Shown: positions 26,401 to 35,918 of the stretch, one piece after another
Numbering within the stretch: the stretch's first letter is position 1
Layout: every line of letters begins with the position of its first letter
From: Desulfobacteraceae bacterium UBA2174
GTDB taxonomy: Bacteria > Desulfobacterota > Desulfobacteria > Desulfobacterales > UBA2174
DNA length: 64,000 bases
Direction of reading: 5' to 3'
Assembly (NCBI GenBank): GCA_002327445.1
Contig: DCWA01000009.1
Span: 37,090-101,089, forward strand
Notes under the pieces: model-generated
What the model was told of the DNA's origin: nothing
The model's database searches: none
The model's input: the letters and a program-made list of their open reading frames with translations, nothing else
Made by a program: the position numbers and the translations under genes

Positions 26401-27203
26401 GCCGCAACGTCTACAAGGACCTGGAAGCGTACCGCCGGCAGGGCATGAGCGAAGAGGATGCCTTCCGGGAGGCCACCTTCCGGGTCTTCGGCTGCCCGCC
26501 GGGCACCTACGGCGCCGGCGTGGCCGAGCTGGTGGAGTCCAAGAACTGGAAGACCCGGGAGGATCTGGGCAACAACTATATCCGTTATTCGTCCCACGCC
26601 TACGGCCAAGGCACCTACGGCACTCAGAAGCCCGATGTCTACCGCCGCCACCTGGCCCGCATGGACGTCACCGTGAAAAACGAAGACAGCCGGGAGTACG
26701 ACATGATGTCGTGCACCGACTACTACAACTACTACGGCGGAATGATCGTGGCGGCCAAGACCGTGCGCGGCACACTGCCCTTTGCCGTCATGGGCGACAG
26801 CGCCGACCCCAAGCGGGTCAAGATGCGCACCACCTTCGAGGAAGCCAAGCACGTCCTTCGCGCGCGCCTGGTCAACCCAAAATGGCTGGCAGGCATGAAA
26901 CGCCACGGCTACAAGGGCGCCGGCGACATCTCCCACATGATGGACGTGGTCCTGGGCTGGGACGCCACCGCCGAGGTGATCGACGACTGGATGTACGAAA
27001 AAATCGCCCGGGCCTACGCCCTGGACCCCGAGATGCAGCGGTGGATGAAGGAGGTCAATCCCTTCGCATTGCAGAACATCCTGGACAAGCTGCTGGAGGC
27101 CATCGGCCGCGGGATGTGGAAGGCCGGTGACGAGATGGAAGAGGCGCTTCGCAACGCCTATCTGGAGATGGAGGGGGAGATTGAGGAGTGGAGCGATCGA
27201 TGA
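23430..27203 (+). CDS. cobN: CobN-like chelatase large subunit, cytoplasmic
   Basis: The 1257-residue protein has no signal peptide and shows CobN/BchH-family blocks: VIFHHYPPRNDRIGCAAGLDSF, VVMHVGKHGSLEWLPGKALG, PNVYPYIINDPGEGTQAKRR, GILVYGSPTMRTRGDDIAE and SCTDYYNYYGGMIVA. CobN inserts cobalt into hydrogenobyrinate diamide in the cobalt-late pathway, with CobS and CobT as ATP-driven partners. Here ChlD- and ChlI-like genes follow directly and could serve as those partners. The neighbouring cbi genes encode the cobalt-early pathway, so cobalt insertion at the late step should not be needed; the true metal or tetrapyrrole substrate is open. Confidence 0.88.
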   Translation: MKPYTLCYYSDGLEMPTLSEGVRLFTDAGGTVKVHARTQTQLFDQARQAAFVKQALSSDAIIVTLHGGKPSFPAFDRFTDALARLPADRRPYVHIQPISGDEDSLEAAREHSTDFGQPAWDEIQRYLSCGGPLNFHQLLIYLHNRLFDDDRTDVRPAVELPHEGLYHPDMSGIPDLDVYLAEQVDPARPTVGLWFYQTYWLNNNLAFIDTIIRAVEAQGANILPVFHRRYKDAERGNRGADYIVEHFFMDGDRPRIDVLINPLMFSLTLAAPEYKSLLPRLDVPFIQTMTCLAPFAQWSESVQGLPTMDVSYSAAQPEFDGALITVPCATREEKTVDPLTGALIAKYMPIDERVEKMVRLALNWARLKRTPNNERRVAVIFHHYPPRNDRIGCAAGLDSFAGVKVLLDRMRAEGYRIERTFADGDALAHEMLSRMTCDRRWLPVDQLAAKAEAHAGAEHYDGWHTELPGPIREKMTEDWGKIPGELFVHDGRMLHFAGMHNGNVFLTIQPPRGYLENVEKIYHDMYLSPPHHYLAQYRWIRDVFKAHVVMHVGKHGSLEWLPGKALGLSEKCYPDLAIMELPNVYPYIINDPGEGTQAKRRSYCCIIDHLTPAYTNADLYDDLGKVQGLVADHTAAVAEDPAKVEILRPMIWEAVVAASLDKDLEITREEALADFGAFLEKLHAYIEELSDTMINDGLHVLGNAPEGERLEQFVVQMTRLANGDVPSLRESLVTAMGYDYDDVLENRGQRPGRFNGLSGAEIVSRAHQKALALAHGLAMVDYNADRIPAVTADLMERRSPRVEAALAYIAETLVPNIRRCTEEIDFSLAGFCGGFVPPGPSGAPTRGQADILPTGRNFYSVDPNKIPTPAAWEVGVRLGDALIERYREASGKYPDNIGILVYGSPTMRTRGDDIAEIYYLMGLKPVWAKGSGNVTGLSVIPLSELKRPRLDVTPRISGFFRDCFPNLVERIDEAVRMVAALKEPPESNFLRRNVYKDLEAYRRQGMSEEDAFREATFRVFGCPPGTYGAGVAELVESKNWKTREDLGNNYIRYSSHAYGQGTYGTQKPDVYRRHLARMDVTVKNEDSREYDMMSCTDYYNYYGGMIVAAKTVRGTLPFAVMGDSADPKRVKMRTTFEEAKHVLRARLVNPKWLAGMKRHGYKGAGDISHMMDVVLGWDATAEVIDDWMYEKIARAYALDPEMQRWMKEVNPFALQNILDKLLEAIGRGMWKAGDEMEEALRNAYLEMEGEIEEWSDR

Positions 27204-27310
27204 TGGCCGATGGACGGATGGCGATGGGTGGATAGATGGTGATCGAGTGTTTTGTGATCGCCGACCTGCGGGCCGAGTACACCTTGAAGCGCTGAACTGG
27301 AGAATCTGAT

Positions 27311-29326
27311 ATGCACCGTAACATCTACCCCTTTGCGGCCATCGTCGGCCAGGAAGCCCTCAAGCAGAGCCTGCTGCTAAATGCCGTCAATCCCCGCATC
27401 GGCGGGGTGTTGATCCGCGGGGAGAAGGGCACGGCCAAATCCACCGCCGTGCGGGCCCTGGCCGCACTGTTGCCCGAGATCGAGGTGGTCCGGGGCTGCC
27501 CCTTCGGCTGCGCGCCTGACCGCCCCGATGAAAGCTGCGATCGTTGCAGAAACAGCAGACAGCCATTGGAGAAAACGCATCGGCAGGTGCGCGTGGTGGA
27601 ACTGCCGCTCAATGCCACCGAGGACCGGGTGGCCGGCGGCATCGATTTTTCCCTGGCCGTCCGGCAGGGCCGGCGCGCCCTGCAACCCGGCCTGCTGGCC
27701 GCCGCCCACCGGGGCATCCTCTATGTGGATGAAGTCAACCTGCTGGACGACCACATCGTGGACATCGTTCTGGACGCGGCGGCATCGGGAGAGAACATCA
27801 TCGAGCGCGAGGGGATTTCTTTGCGCCATCCCTCGCGTTTCATCCTGGTGGGCACCATGAACCCCGAGGAGGGGGAACTGCGGCCCCAACTGCTCGATCG
27901 CTTCGGCCTGTGCGTGGAAACCGCCGGCGCCGAAGCCCCCGAGGAGCGTGTCGCCCTCATGCAGCGACGGGAGGAATTTGACGGCGATCCGACGATCTTC
28001 ATGCGTTCCTATGCCGAGCAGAACCAGACGGTTGCCCGAAAAATCGAAGCCGGCAAGGCTCGACTGGCAGCGGTTCGCATGCCCCGCCACCTGCGCGGCT
28101 TTATCAGTGAATTGTGCACTGAAAACAACGTCGCCGGTCACCGGGCCGACCTGGTGATCGAGCAGGCGGCCCTGGCCCTGGCGGCCTTGGAGGCGGCGCC
28201 CGAGGTGACCGTGGATCACATCCGCCGGGTGGCGCCCATGGCGCTGGTGCACCGTCGCCGGGAAACCCAGCCGCCGCCCCCGCCGCCGCCCGAAAAGGAT
28301 CGGGACGAGGCGGATGATCAAGACCAATCCCAAGAAGACCAACAACAGGACGAGCAGCCTCCGGTCCCGGAGGAGCAGGCTGCCGAATCCCGGGAGTCGC
28401 CGGATGAAGCATCGGCGGACGATGACCATGCCGCGCCTGAACCAGAACAGGGCCCACCCCAACCCGAGCGGCAGGACGAACAGATCTTCGACATCGGCGC
28501 CACCTTCAAGGTCAAGCCGCTGGCATCGGTCAAAGATCGCCTGTTCCGGCGCGGCTCCGGCCGCCGCTCGCGCACCCGGGTGAGCCAGAAACAGGGCCGT
28601 TATGTGAAGAGCTGCCTCAATCTGCGCAATAATGACATCGCCCTGGATGCCACCTTGCGGGCGGCCGCTCCCTATCAGCGTGCACGGCGCAACGGCAACC
28701 CCAACGGCATGGCCGTAGTCCTCACCGACCAGGACATCCGCGGCAAGATCCGCGAAAAACGCATCGGCAACTTTCTCTTCTTCACCGTGGACGCCAGCGG
28801 CTCCATGGGCGCCCGGGGCCGTATGGCCGCTTCCAAAGGGGCCATTATGTCCCTGTTGCTGGACGCCTATCAGAAGCGCGACCGGGTGGCCATGGTCTCT
28901 TTTCGCAGGGACGAGGCAGTGGTCAACCTGCCGCCCACCCCCTCGGTGGAGCTGGCCGGCAAGCTGCTGGCCGAACTGCCTGTAGGCGGTCGCACGCCTC
29001 TGTCGGCCGGGCTGGCGAAAACCTTCGAGCAGGTGCGCAACGTCCTGCTCAAAAACCCCGCGGCCCGGCCTATCGTCATCCTGATCACCGACGGCAAAAG
29101 CAATGTGGCCCTGGGCGGCGGCAAGCCTGTGGAGGAAGCCCTGGGCCTGGCCGCGGCCATGGCCCGGGATGCCCGCGTGCGACACATCGTCGTGGACACC
29201 GAGGAGGAGGGCCTGGTCACCTTCGGCCTGGCCCGACGCCTGGCCGCGGCGCTTTCGGCCGAATACTTTAAAATCGACGATCTCAAGGCCAAAACCCTTG
29301 TGGATATTGTGAAAGGACAACAGTGA
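27311..29326 (+). CDS. ChlD/BchD-like chelatase subunit (AAA+ plus von Willebrand A domain)
   Basis: The 671-residue protein has an AAA+ domain with Walker A GEKGTAKST and Walker B GILYVDEVNLLDD (residues about 35-330), a Pro-rich and acidic linker (about 315-395) and a C-terminal VWA domain with the MIDAS motif FTVDASGSMG. This is the layout of magnesium/cobalt chelatase D subunits. A CxxC-type cluster (CPFGCAPDRPDESCDRC) sits just after the Walker A region, as in many CobN-linked members. It follows cobN by about 110 bases and precedes the ChlI-like gene with a one-base stop/start overlap. Confidence 0.88.
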   Translation: MHRNIYPFAAIVGQEALKQSLLLNAVNPRIGGVLIRGEKGTAKSTAVRALAALLPEIEVVRGCPFGCAPDRPDESCDRCRNSRQPLEKTHRQVRVVELPLNATEDRVAGGIDFSLAVRQGRRALQPGLLAAAHRGILYVDEVNLLDDHIVDIVLDAAASGENIIEREGISLRHPSRFILVGTMNPEEGELRPQLLDRFGLCVETAGAEAPEERVALMQRREEFDGDPTIFMRSYAEQNQTVARKIEAGKARLAAVRMPRHLRGFISELCTENNVAGHRADLVIEQAALALAALEAAPEVTVDHIRRVAPMALVHRRRETQPPPPPPPEKDRDEADDQDQSQEDQQQDEQPPVPEEQAAESRESPDEASADDDHAAPEPEQGPPQPERQDEQIFDIGATFKVKPLASVKDRLFRRGSGRRSRTRVSQKQGRYVKSCLNLRNNDIALDATLRAAAPYQRARRNGNPNGMAVVLTDQDIRGKIREKRIGNFLFFTVDASGSMGARGRMAASKGAIMSLLLDAYQKRDRVAMVSFRRDEAVVNLPPTPSVELAGKLLAELPVGGRTPLSAGLAKTFEQVRNVLLKNPAARPIVILITDGKSNVALGGGKPVEEALGLAAAMARDARVRHIVVDTEEEGLVTFGLARRLAAALSAEYFKIDDLKAKTLVDIVKGQQ

Positions 29327-30375
29327 TGAAGATCAATCCCGTTTACCCATTTACCGCCATCGTGGGCCAGGAGAAGATGAAGCTGGCCCTGATTCTCAAC
29401 GTCATCCAGCCGGGCCTGTCCGGGGTGTTGATCCGCGGCGAGAAGGGCACGGCCAAATCCACGGCCGTGCGCGCCCTGGCCGACATCCTGCCGGAGATCG
29501 ACATCTTCGTGGACGACCCCTTTCAACTGGCCCCCGGCGAAGAGGACGACACCTACCGCGAGATCGCCCGCGCCCTGAACCTGCCCGGCGCGGACAACGG
29601 GCATCTGCCCGCCGCGGCCCGGCGCAAGGTGCGCGTGGTGGAGCTGCCCGTAGGCGCCACCGAAGACCGCGTGGTAGGCTCCCTGGACCTGGAACACGCC
29701 CTGAAAAAAGGCGAAAAGCGGGTGGAGCCGGGTCTCTTGGCCGCGGCCCACCGGGGCATTCTCTACGTGGACGAGGTCAACCTGCTGGACGACCACGTGG
29801 TGGACGTATTGCTCGATTCGGCCGCCATGGGGGTCAACACCATCGAGCGCGAAGGGGTATCCTTTTCCCACCCGGCCCGCTTCACCCTGGTGGGCACCAT
29901 GAATCCGGAGGAGGGCGAGCTGCGGCCCCAACTGCTCGACCGCTTCGGATTGTGCGTGACCATCGAGGGCATCGCCGCGGCCGACGACCGCGTGGCCGTC
30001 ATGGAGCGCCGGGCCGCCTTCGACGACGATCCCGATGGCTTCGCGGGCCGCTGGGCCGCCGAATCCCGGGCCCTGGCCGAGCGCATCCTCACCGCCAAAC
30101 GGCTCTATCCCCGGGTGACCGCGGCCCGGGAACGGCTTTACGAGATCGCCCAATACTGCCTGGACGTGGGGGTGGACGGCCACCGGGGCGACATCGTCAT
30201 CTTGAAGACGGCAAAAACCCTCGCGGCCTTTGAAGGACGCAGCGAAGTACTTTCCGAAGACATCCGGACCGCCGCCGAACTGGCCCTGCCCCACCGGGTA
30301 CGGCGCCAGCCGCTGATGGAGATCGCCGACAATGTGCAAGCGGTAAGGGAGAGAACTAAAGAAAGACGAATATGA
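29326..30375 (+). CDS. ChlI/BchI-like AAA+ chelatase subunit
   Basis: The ATG at 29326 shares a base with the upstream stop (TGATG) and has AAAGGA upstream; 349 residues result. Walker A GEKGTAKST, Walker B GILYVDEVNLLDD and the arginine-finger region GTMNPEEGELRPQLLDRFG are all present, as in BchI/CobS-type motor subunits. Together with the CobN and ChlD-like proteins it would form a three-subunit, ATP-dependent metal chelatase. Confidence 0.9.
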   Translation: MKINPVYPFTAIVGQEKMKLALILNVIQPGLSGVLIRGEKGTAKSTAVRALADILPEIDIFVDDPFQLAPGEEDDTYREIARALNLPGADNGHLPAAARRKVRVVELPVGATEDRVVGSLDLEHALKKGEKRVEPGLLAAAHRGILYVDEVNLLDDHVVDVLLDSAAMGVNTIEREGVSFSHPARFTLVGTMNPEEGELRPQLLDRFGLCVTIEGIAAADDRVAVMERRAAFDDDPDGFAGRWAAESRALAERILTAKRLYPRVTAARERLYEIAQYCLDVGVDGHRGDIVILKTAKTLAAFEGRSEVLSEDIRTAAELALPHRVRRQPLMEIADNVQAVRERTKERRI

Positions 30376-31304
30376 TCCGAATCGAGAACCTAAGAAAAAC
30401 CTACGGCAAAATCCAGGCCCTTTGCGGCATCGATCTGCACGTGCCGGCCGGCGAGCTGTTCGCCTACCTGGGGCCCAACGGCGCGGGCAAGACGACCAGC
30501 ATCCGGATTCTGACCGGCCTCACGCGCCTGTCGGCCGGCGCGGCGGCCCTCAACGGCCACGACATCGCCGCGCAATCCACGGCGGCCAAGCGCCAGTGCG
30601 GACTGGTGCCCCAGCACGTCAACCTGGACAGCGAGTTGACCGTGGGCGAAAACCTGGACCTGCACGGCCGCTTGTTCGGCATGCCGGCCGCAACCCGCAG
30701 ACAGCGCATCGCCGAGCTGCTGGCCTACGTGGAGCTGGGCGACCGGGTGCACAGCCTGGTCAAACAGCTTTCCGGCGGGCTCAAGCGGCGGGTCATGATC
30801 GCCCGCGCCCTGCTGCACAACCCGCGGATTCTCTTCCTGGACGAGCCCACCGTGGGGCTGGACCCCGCCATCCGGCGGCGCATCTGGTCACTGATCAAAC
30901 AGATCCAGCAACAGGGCACCACCATCTTTCTCACCACCCACTACATCGAAGAGGCCGAGTTTTTGGCCGACCGGGTGGCCTTTCTGGACAGCGGACGCAT
31001 CGTGGCGGTGGATTCGCCCACCGCGCTGATGGCCGGCGTGGGTCATTGGGCCGTAGACTGGGTGAGCGATGCGGGCCTGCAAAGCGCCTATTTTCCCAGC
31101 CGGGAGGCGGCCCAGGCCGCGGGCGCGGCGCGCCACAACGGTTTTACCCTGCGCCGGGTCAACCTGGAAGACGCCTTCCTCACCCTTACCGGAAAAAAAG
31201 TGGCAACCGATGCCAACGCCCAGACGGTTCACGGTCAGGGACATGGCGCGCACGCGGCGGCGACCCGCAACCCGACGGGCGGGCAGGCGAAGAAAGGACA
31301 CTGA
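30372..31304 (+). CDS. ABC-2 type exporter, ATP-binding protein
   Basis: The 310-residue protein has Walker A GPNGAGKTTS, signature LSGGLKRRVMIARAL, Walker B ILFLDEPTVGLDP and the DrrA/CcmA/NodI-type C-terminal region. It overlaps the ChlI-like gene (ATGA) and the permease gene (TGATG), so it is part of the operon. An exporter is unexpected in a cobalamin uptake and chelation operon; haem, a corrinoid or a peptide are conceivable substrates, none shown by the sequence. Confidence 0.85.
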   Translation: MIRIENLRKTYGKIQALCGIDLHVPAGELFAYLGPNGAGKTTSIRILTGLTRLSAGAAALNGHDIAAQSTAAKRQCGLVPQHVNLDSELTVGENLDLHGRLFGMPAATRRQRIAELLAYVELGDRVHSLVKQLSGGLKRRVMIARALLHNPRILFLDEPTVGLDPAIRRRIWSLIKQIQQQGTTIFLTTHYIEEAEFLADRVAFLDSGRIVAVDSPTALMAGVGHWAVDWVSDAGLQSAYFPSREAAQAAGAARHNGFTLRRVNLEDAFLTLTGKKVATDANAQTVHGQGHGAHAAATRNPTGGQAKKGH

Positions 31305-32038
31305 TGCAGGGATTCATTGCGGTTTACTTGCGCGAAATGCGGATCCTCAAACGCCGGTTCTGGCGGCAACTGGCCGGCATGGCCGTATCGCCGCTGCTCT
31401 ACCTGATCGCCCTGGGCTACGCCATGGGCGGCGCGGCGCGCTTCGACGGCCGCAGCTATCTGGAATTTCTCATTCCCGGCCTGATCGCCATGAGCAGCAT
31501 GACCCAGAGTTTCGGTATCGCCACGGACATCAACGTGGCGCGTTTCTACTGGTACATCTTCGAGGAGTTCCAGGCCGCCCCCATCGGCAACGTTGCCTAT
31601 GTGGCCGGCGAGGTGCTGGCCGGCATGACCCGGGCACTCATGGCCATCGCGGTCATTCTGGTGCTGAGCCTGCTGTTCGGCGTGCGCCTGCACTACGGCC
31701 CCTGGCTCTGGCTGGCGGCGCTGCTCAACAGCTTCGCCTTCGCCGCCCTGGCCGTGGCCCTGGCCATGCTGGTCAAATCCCACGCCGACCAGAGCATGTT
31801 GACCAGCTTCGTCATCACCCCCATGGCCTTTCTGGGCGGCACCTTTTTCCCTGTGGAACGCTTGCCGCAGTGGGCGCAAAAAATGTTGGCGGTGCTGCCC
31901 CTGACCCACGCCTCCGAGGCCATCCGCGGCGCGGCTTTCGGAGAAACACCCGGCGTCTGGCCCTACTTGATCCTTGTGGCCGTAGGCGTAGCTTTTTTCG
32001 TACTGGCTTTGGGAACCGTGAACCAGGCGCGGGATTGA
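31304..32038 (+). CDS. ABC-2 type exporter, permease
   Basis: Starting at the ATG at 31304, the 244-residue protein has six hydrophobic segments and ABC-2 permease features such as REMRILKRRFWRQLAGMAVSP, FLIPGLIAMSSM and PMAFLGGTFFPVERLP. It pairs with the ATPase just upstream. The set resembles NodJ/DrrB or CcmB-type exporters in length. Confidence 0.85.
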   Translation: MQGFIAVYLREMRILKRRFWRQLAGMAVSPLLYLIALGYAMGGAARFDGRSYLEFLIPGLIAMSSMTQSFGIATDINVARFYWYIFEEFQAAPIGNVAYVAGEVLAGMTRALMAIAVILVLSLLFGVRLHYGPWLWLAALLNSFAFAALAVALAMLVKSHADQSMLTSFVITPMAFLGGTFFPVERLPQWAQKMLAVLPLTHASEAIRGAAFGETPGVWPYLILVAVGVAFFVLALGTVNQARD

Positions 32039-32090
32039 AAGCGGGATGACCGGATAAGGAAAACAGGTTTTGTAAAATTGCGAGGAATGC

Positions 32091-33296
32091 ATGCTGATTG
32101 AAAAATATTACGATGGTGTTGAGTTCCATAGAGAAGAGAAGATCATCTACGCCAGGTTTTTGAAACCGCACAGGGTGCTTTCCACCTGCCGAGCCGCCGG
32201 CGGCCTGCGGGACGATCTGGAATACGTTTACAACCACCAGAGCTGCGAACCGGCCGGCCACAGCCACCGGCACGCTGCAAGTCTATGGCGCGACCCGGTA
32301 GCCTATCGTCAACGCACCTGCGAACCTTACGGACTTCCGGCCGAGGCTTGCGCCACCATGGGCACGGCCGCCAACATGAACCACGCCGCCTTTGTCCGGG
32401 AAGCCTTCCGCGGCCTGCAGGTGGTCGCGGTGTGCACCGGCGGCGTGGAAGCCAATGCCGGCCGGGCCGGCGATCCCGCCTCCGTCTTCGAGACGGCCGA
32501 CGGATTCGAGAAACTGCCGCCGGCCGAAGAGACGCCCGGGCCCGGCACCATCAACACCATGATCTTCATCAACCATCCGCTGATCCCCGGGGCCATGGTG
32601 CGGGTCATCATGACCGCCACCGAAGCCAAGAGCGCGGCCCTGCAGGAGCTGGCGGTCAACTCGCGCTACTCCGACGGCTTGGCCACCGGCACGGGCACCG
32701 ATCAAATCGTCGTGGCCGCCATGCAAACCGAGGCAAAGCCGCTGACCAGCGCCGGCAAGCACGCCAAGCTGGGCGAGTTGATCGGCCGGACGGTGCTGGC
32801 GGCGGTCAAACAGACCCTGGCCAACCAGAACCGCCTGACCCCTGCCGGACAATGCTCGGTCAAAATTCACCTGGAGCGCTTCGGTGTCACCTGCGGCCAA
32901 CTGATGGACAGGGTCTGCGACCACCTGGCCGCGGAACATGCGGAGCTACTGCGCAAAAATTTCACCGAAATCGAGCGCGATCCGGTCACCGTGGCCGCGG
33001 TGGCGGCCATGGTGCACCTGAAGGACAAGTTCACCTGGGGGGTTTTGCCCGCCGCCTGCTGGAGCGAGATCATGGGGGCCTACGCCGCCCAGATCGCCTG
33101 CGCCGTCAGCGGCCGCTATGATCGGATGGACGCCTATCGCCGGCGTCTTGCGCCCGGGCCCGGCCATGCCGACGCCGCGGCCTTCCCGGGCTTGGCGGGC
33201 CGCGCCATGGCTATGGGCTTCGAGGAAAAATGGGGCGAGCGGGAAGCGCTGGCCGAAAGGCCGGCGGGTACCGGAAAGGAGGTGAAACCGCGCTAG
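32091..33296 (+). CDS. cbiZ: Adenosylcobinamide amidohydrolase CbiZ
   Basis: The product has the PF01955 (CbiZ) hallmarks: TMGTAANMNHA, VVAVCTGGVEANAGRAGDP, NTMIFINHPLIPGAMVR, TATEAKSAALQELAVNSRYS and GLATGTGTDQIVVA. CbiZ removes the aminopropanol/nucleotide-loop side chain from salvaged cobinamide or pseudo-cobalamin so that cobyric acid can re-enter synthesis. At 401 residues it is longer than the archaeal enzyme, with extra sequence at both ends. It closes the riboswitch-1 operon and fits corrinoid import and remodelling. Confidence 0.9.
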   Translation: MLIEKYYDGVEFHREEKIIYARFLKPHRVLSTCRAAGGLRDDLEYVYNHQSCEPAGHSHRHAASLWRDPVAYRQRTCEPYGLPAEACATMGTAANMNHAAFVREAFRGLQVVAVCTGGVEANAGRAGDPASVFETADGFEKLPPAEETPGPGTINTMIFINHPLIPGAMVRVIMTATEAKSAALQELAVNSRYSDGLATGTGTDQIVVAAMQTEAKPLTSAGKHAKLGELIGRTVLAAVKQTLANQNRLTPAGQCSVKIHLERFGVTCGQLMDRVCDHLAAEHAELLRKNFTEIERDPVTVAAVAAMVHLKDKFTWGVLPAACWSEIMGAYAAQIACAVSGRYDRMDAYRRRLAPGPGHADAAAFPGLAGRAMAMGFEEKWGEREALAERPAGTGKEVKPR

Positions 33297-33319
33297 AATA
33301 CTGAGTGTTGCCATGCAGC

Positions 33320-33522
33320 CGGTCGCCGGGTCGGAGCGCTTTTTTCCGGCCGGGCGATAATAGGGAATCCCGCGCGAATCGGGAACGGACCCGCCGCTGT
33401 GACTCCCGCCCTGGCCGCCTGAAGCGGCCGGGCAACCCGATCGGCATTTAATCGACCACTGTCATGTCCGCCATGACGGGAAGGCCGCCGGTCGGGGGGG
33501 ACTAGTCAGAAGACCTGCCGGA
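33320..33522 (+). ncRNA. Cobalamin riboswitch 2
   Basis: Core elements occur in order: GGGAATCCCGCGCGAATCGG, GGACCCGCCGCTGTGAC, CCACTGTC, GACGGGAAGGC and AGTCAGAAGACCTGCC. An extended peripheral arm makes it longer than riboswitch 1. A terminator hairpin follows at 33620 and a TonB receptor gene at 33707. Confidence 0.9.
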
Positions 33523-33619
33523 TGCAGCCGCAAGTGAAACGGACTGACGAGGATTCGGTCTCACTTTCCCATCGATCCGGGCCAAACGCTTCGAGCGTCC
33601 GGACCAAGTGACACCATCG

Positions 33620-33642
33620 AGCCCCGCCGGGGCTTTTCTTTT
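33620..33642 (+). terminator. Intrinsic terminator of riboswitch 2
   Basis: AGCCCC and GGGGCT form a tight hairpin followed by TTTTCTTTTT. It lies about 100 bases after the aptamer and about 65 bases before the receptor start. Confidence 0.75.
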
Positions 33643-33706
33643 TCCTCGCCGCGAGAATGGAAGCCACTTTCCAGCAAATCAACCGGGAGCAACGGGGAGA
33701 AGAAGG

Positions 33707-35901
33707 ATGAAGACCTTTTTAAGAGTCATGGGGTTGGCATTTGCGCTGAACTATCTGGTGATCAGCCCCCGGTGCGGTTGGGCCGAAGAACAATCCGCCA
33801 CAAGGACGGGCGGGAAGACTGAAACGCAAACGGCGGACAGCGCCGGGATGACGGTCGGCGAAGTGGTGCTGGAGGAGATCGTGGTCACGGCCACCGGGGA
33901 CGTCAAGATGCGCGACACCCCGGCGTCCATCTCGGTAATCACGGCCAAGGACATCGAGGCCCGGGGAATCAAGAACATCGGCGAGGCCCTGGCCAAGGTG
34001 GCCGGGGTCTTCGACGACGGCAGTTCGAGCTACTACTTCAGCCTGCGCGGCACCCGCAGCTCGTCCTCGGGCGGTCCCCTGGTGCTCGTCGACGGGGTGC
34101 GCCAGGACGTGGGGATGCTGGGCTACAACTACTTCGAGACGATTCCGGTGGCCGAGATAGAAAGGATCGAAATCCTGCGCTCTCCGGGATCGACGGTCTT
34201 CGGCGCCGACTCGGCCCGGGGGATCATCTCCATCATCACCAAGAAAGCGGACAAAAAGAAGGAGGGGCTCAAGGGATCGGTTTCGGCTTCGGCCGGCTCC
34301 TGGAGCACCTTCGACGAATCGGCGACCCTTTCCGGGGTGATGGATCGTTGGGACCTGCTGTTTTCCGGCTCGCGCACCGATACCGACGGCTATCTGCACA
34401 ACGAGCAGGAGCGCAGCGCGGCACGGGTCAAGGCGGGATACAGCTTTTCGGACCAGGCGCGCCTGGGCCTCAACCTCAGCTACAAGGACAACCATTGGCA
34501 GACCGTGCGGGGCAAGAACCGCTACGCCCTGGAAAACGACCGGGAAGCCGACGAGTTTCAGGCGAGTCCCACCGCCAAACTGACCTCCTACAACGAGACC
34601 GATCAGGAAGCATCGAGCCTGGGGCTGGACTTCGGCTACAAGGCGCAGGACCTGTTCTTCGATATTCTGGCGGCCGCCACCCGGGTCGATGAAGAGCACG
34701 ACGCCCGCTACGCCACCTACACCTCGCCCAAGAGCGTCTATCGCGACGACCGGAACCAGGATCGCTACAACCTGGATGTTTCCGGGGGGTATCGCTTCGG
34801 CCAAGGCTTTTTCCAGTACACCCCGAAGCTGGGCTTCAACCTGGAAACCACCGCCCTGGAACAGCGCCGCGATTACTACAACGACCCCGTCGGCAAGGCG
34901 GCCAGCAAGCGCAAGGCCGACATCGACTTCGACCAGGAAAAGGCCGGGCTCTTCTTCCAGAACCAGTTGCTGTTCGGCGAACGGTGGGAGCTCAACGCCG
35001 GGGCGCGCTGGGACGAAGTCGGCTACGAGGTCGAGAACCGCAACGGCAACCGCGTCGACACCCGCAGCAGCAACACCTCCTGGTCGGTCGCCCCCGCCTA
35101 CCACTGGAACGACCGGGCCACGAGCTACGTGTCGGTCGGCAAATCGTACTGGTACCCGGTGGCCTATTACTACCAGGAGGCCATGCAGTACATGAATCCT
35201 GAAAACTTGCCCGAGGACCTGAAGCCGGAGAGCTGCCTGGTGTACGAGATCGGCCACAAGCACAGCTTTTCCCGGGCCCTCAACGTGAACCTGGCGCTCT
35301 TCTGGATGGACTACCGGGACAAGTTCGCCGTCTTTTACGACAGCGACCAGTCGTACGCGGGCTACAAGAACACCGGGGACTCGGAGCACAGGGCGTGGAA
35401 CTGGAAGTCGACGGCCAGCCCCTGAAGTGGTTCGGCTACCGCCTTTCCGGCACGTACATGAAAGCCGAATGGACCAGCGGCCGGGAGCGCGTCTACACCT
35501 GGGAAACGGCCACCAGCAAGGATTTCCGCGACTTGGAGGGCTACGACCTCAACCGCACCCCCCGCTACAAGTACGCGGTGGGATGCGATTTCTATCCCGT
35601 GGAAAACCTCAGGCTCAACGTGGACATGAACGGCACCGGGCCCTATTACGTAGATTACCTCAACCGCATCGAGCAGGATGGCGAAATCACCTTCGACGCG
35701 GGAATCCGCTACGACCTGGCCCACTGGTCTTTCTGGCTCCTCGGCAAGAACATCTTCGACACCGAGATCGAATCGGTCTTCAACTCCAGCGGCAAGCTCA
35801 ATTCCAGCGCGGCCGAAATCGCCCGCAACGGTTTGTATGACAACGACTACTATCCGCGCGACGGTCAGTACTTCGAAGCCGGCGCGACGTATCGCTTCTA
35901 G
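33707..35901 (+). pseudogene. TonB-dependent receptor A (BtuB-like), frameshifted near 35393
   Basis: The start at 33707 follows GGGGAGAAGAAGG. Signal peptide, TonB box-like region (LEEIVVTATGDVK) and plug domain (DTPASISVITAKDIEARG; VDGVRQDVGM; GSTVFGADSARGIISIITK) are clear. The frame ends early at 35425, but the next frame continues with LEVDGQPLKWFGYRLSGTYM and runs to the barrel-terminal GATYRF at 35901. The simplest cause is loss of one G in the GGG run around 35392-35394. Full length would be about 731 residues. The truncated product lacks the last 170 residues of the barrel and should not assemble. A sequencing or assembly error remains possible. Confidence 0.88.
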
Positions 35902-35918
35902 ACGCGAAGGAGGCAGAA

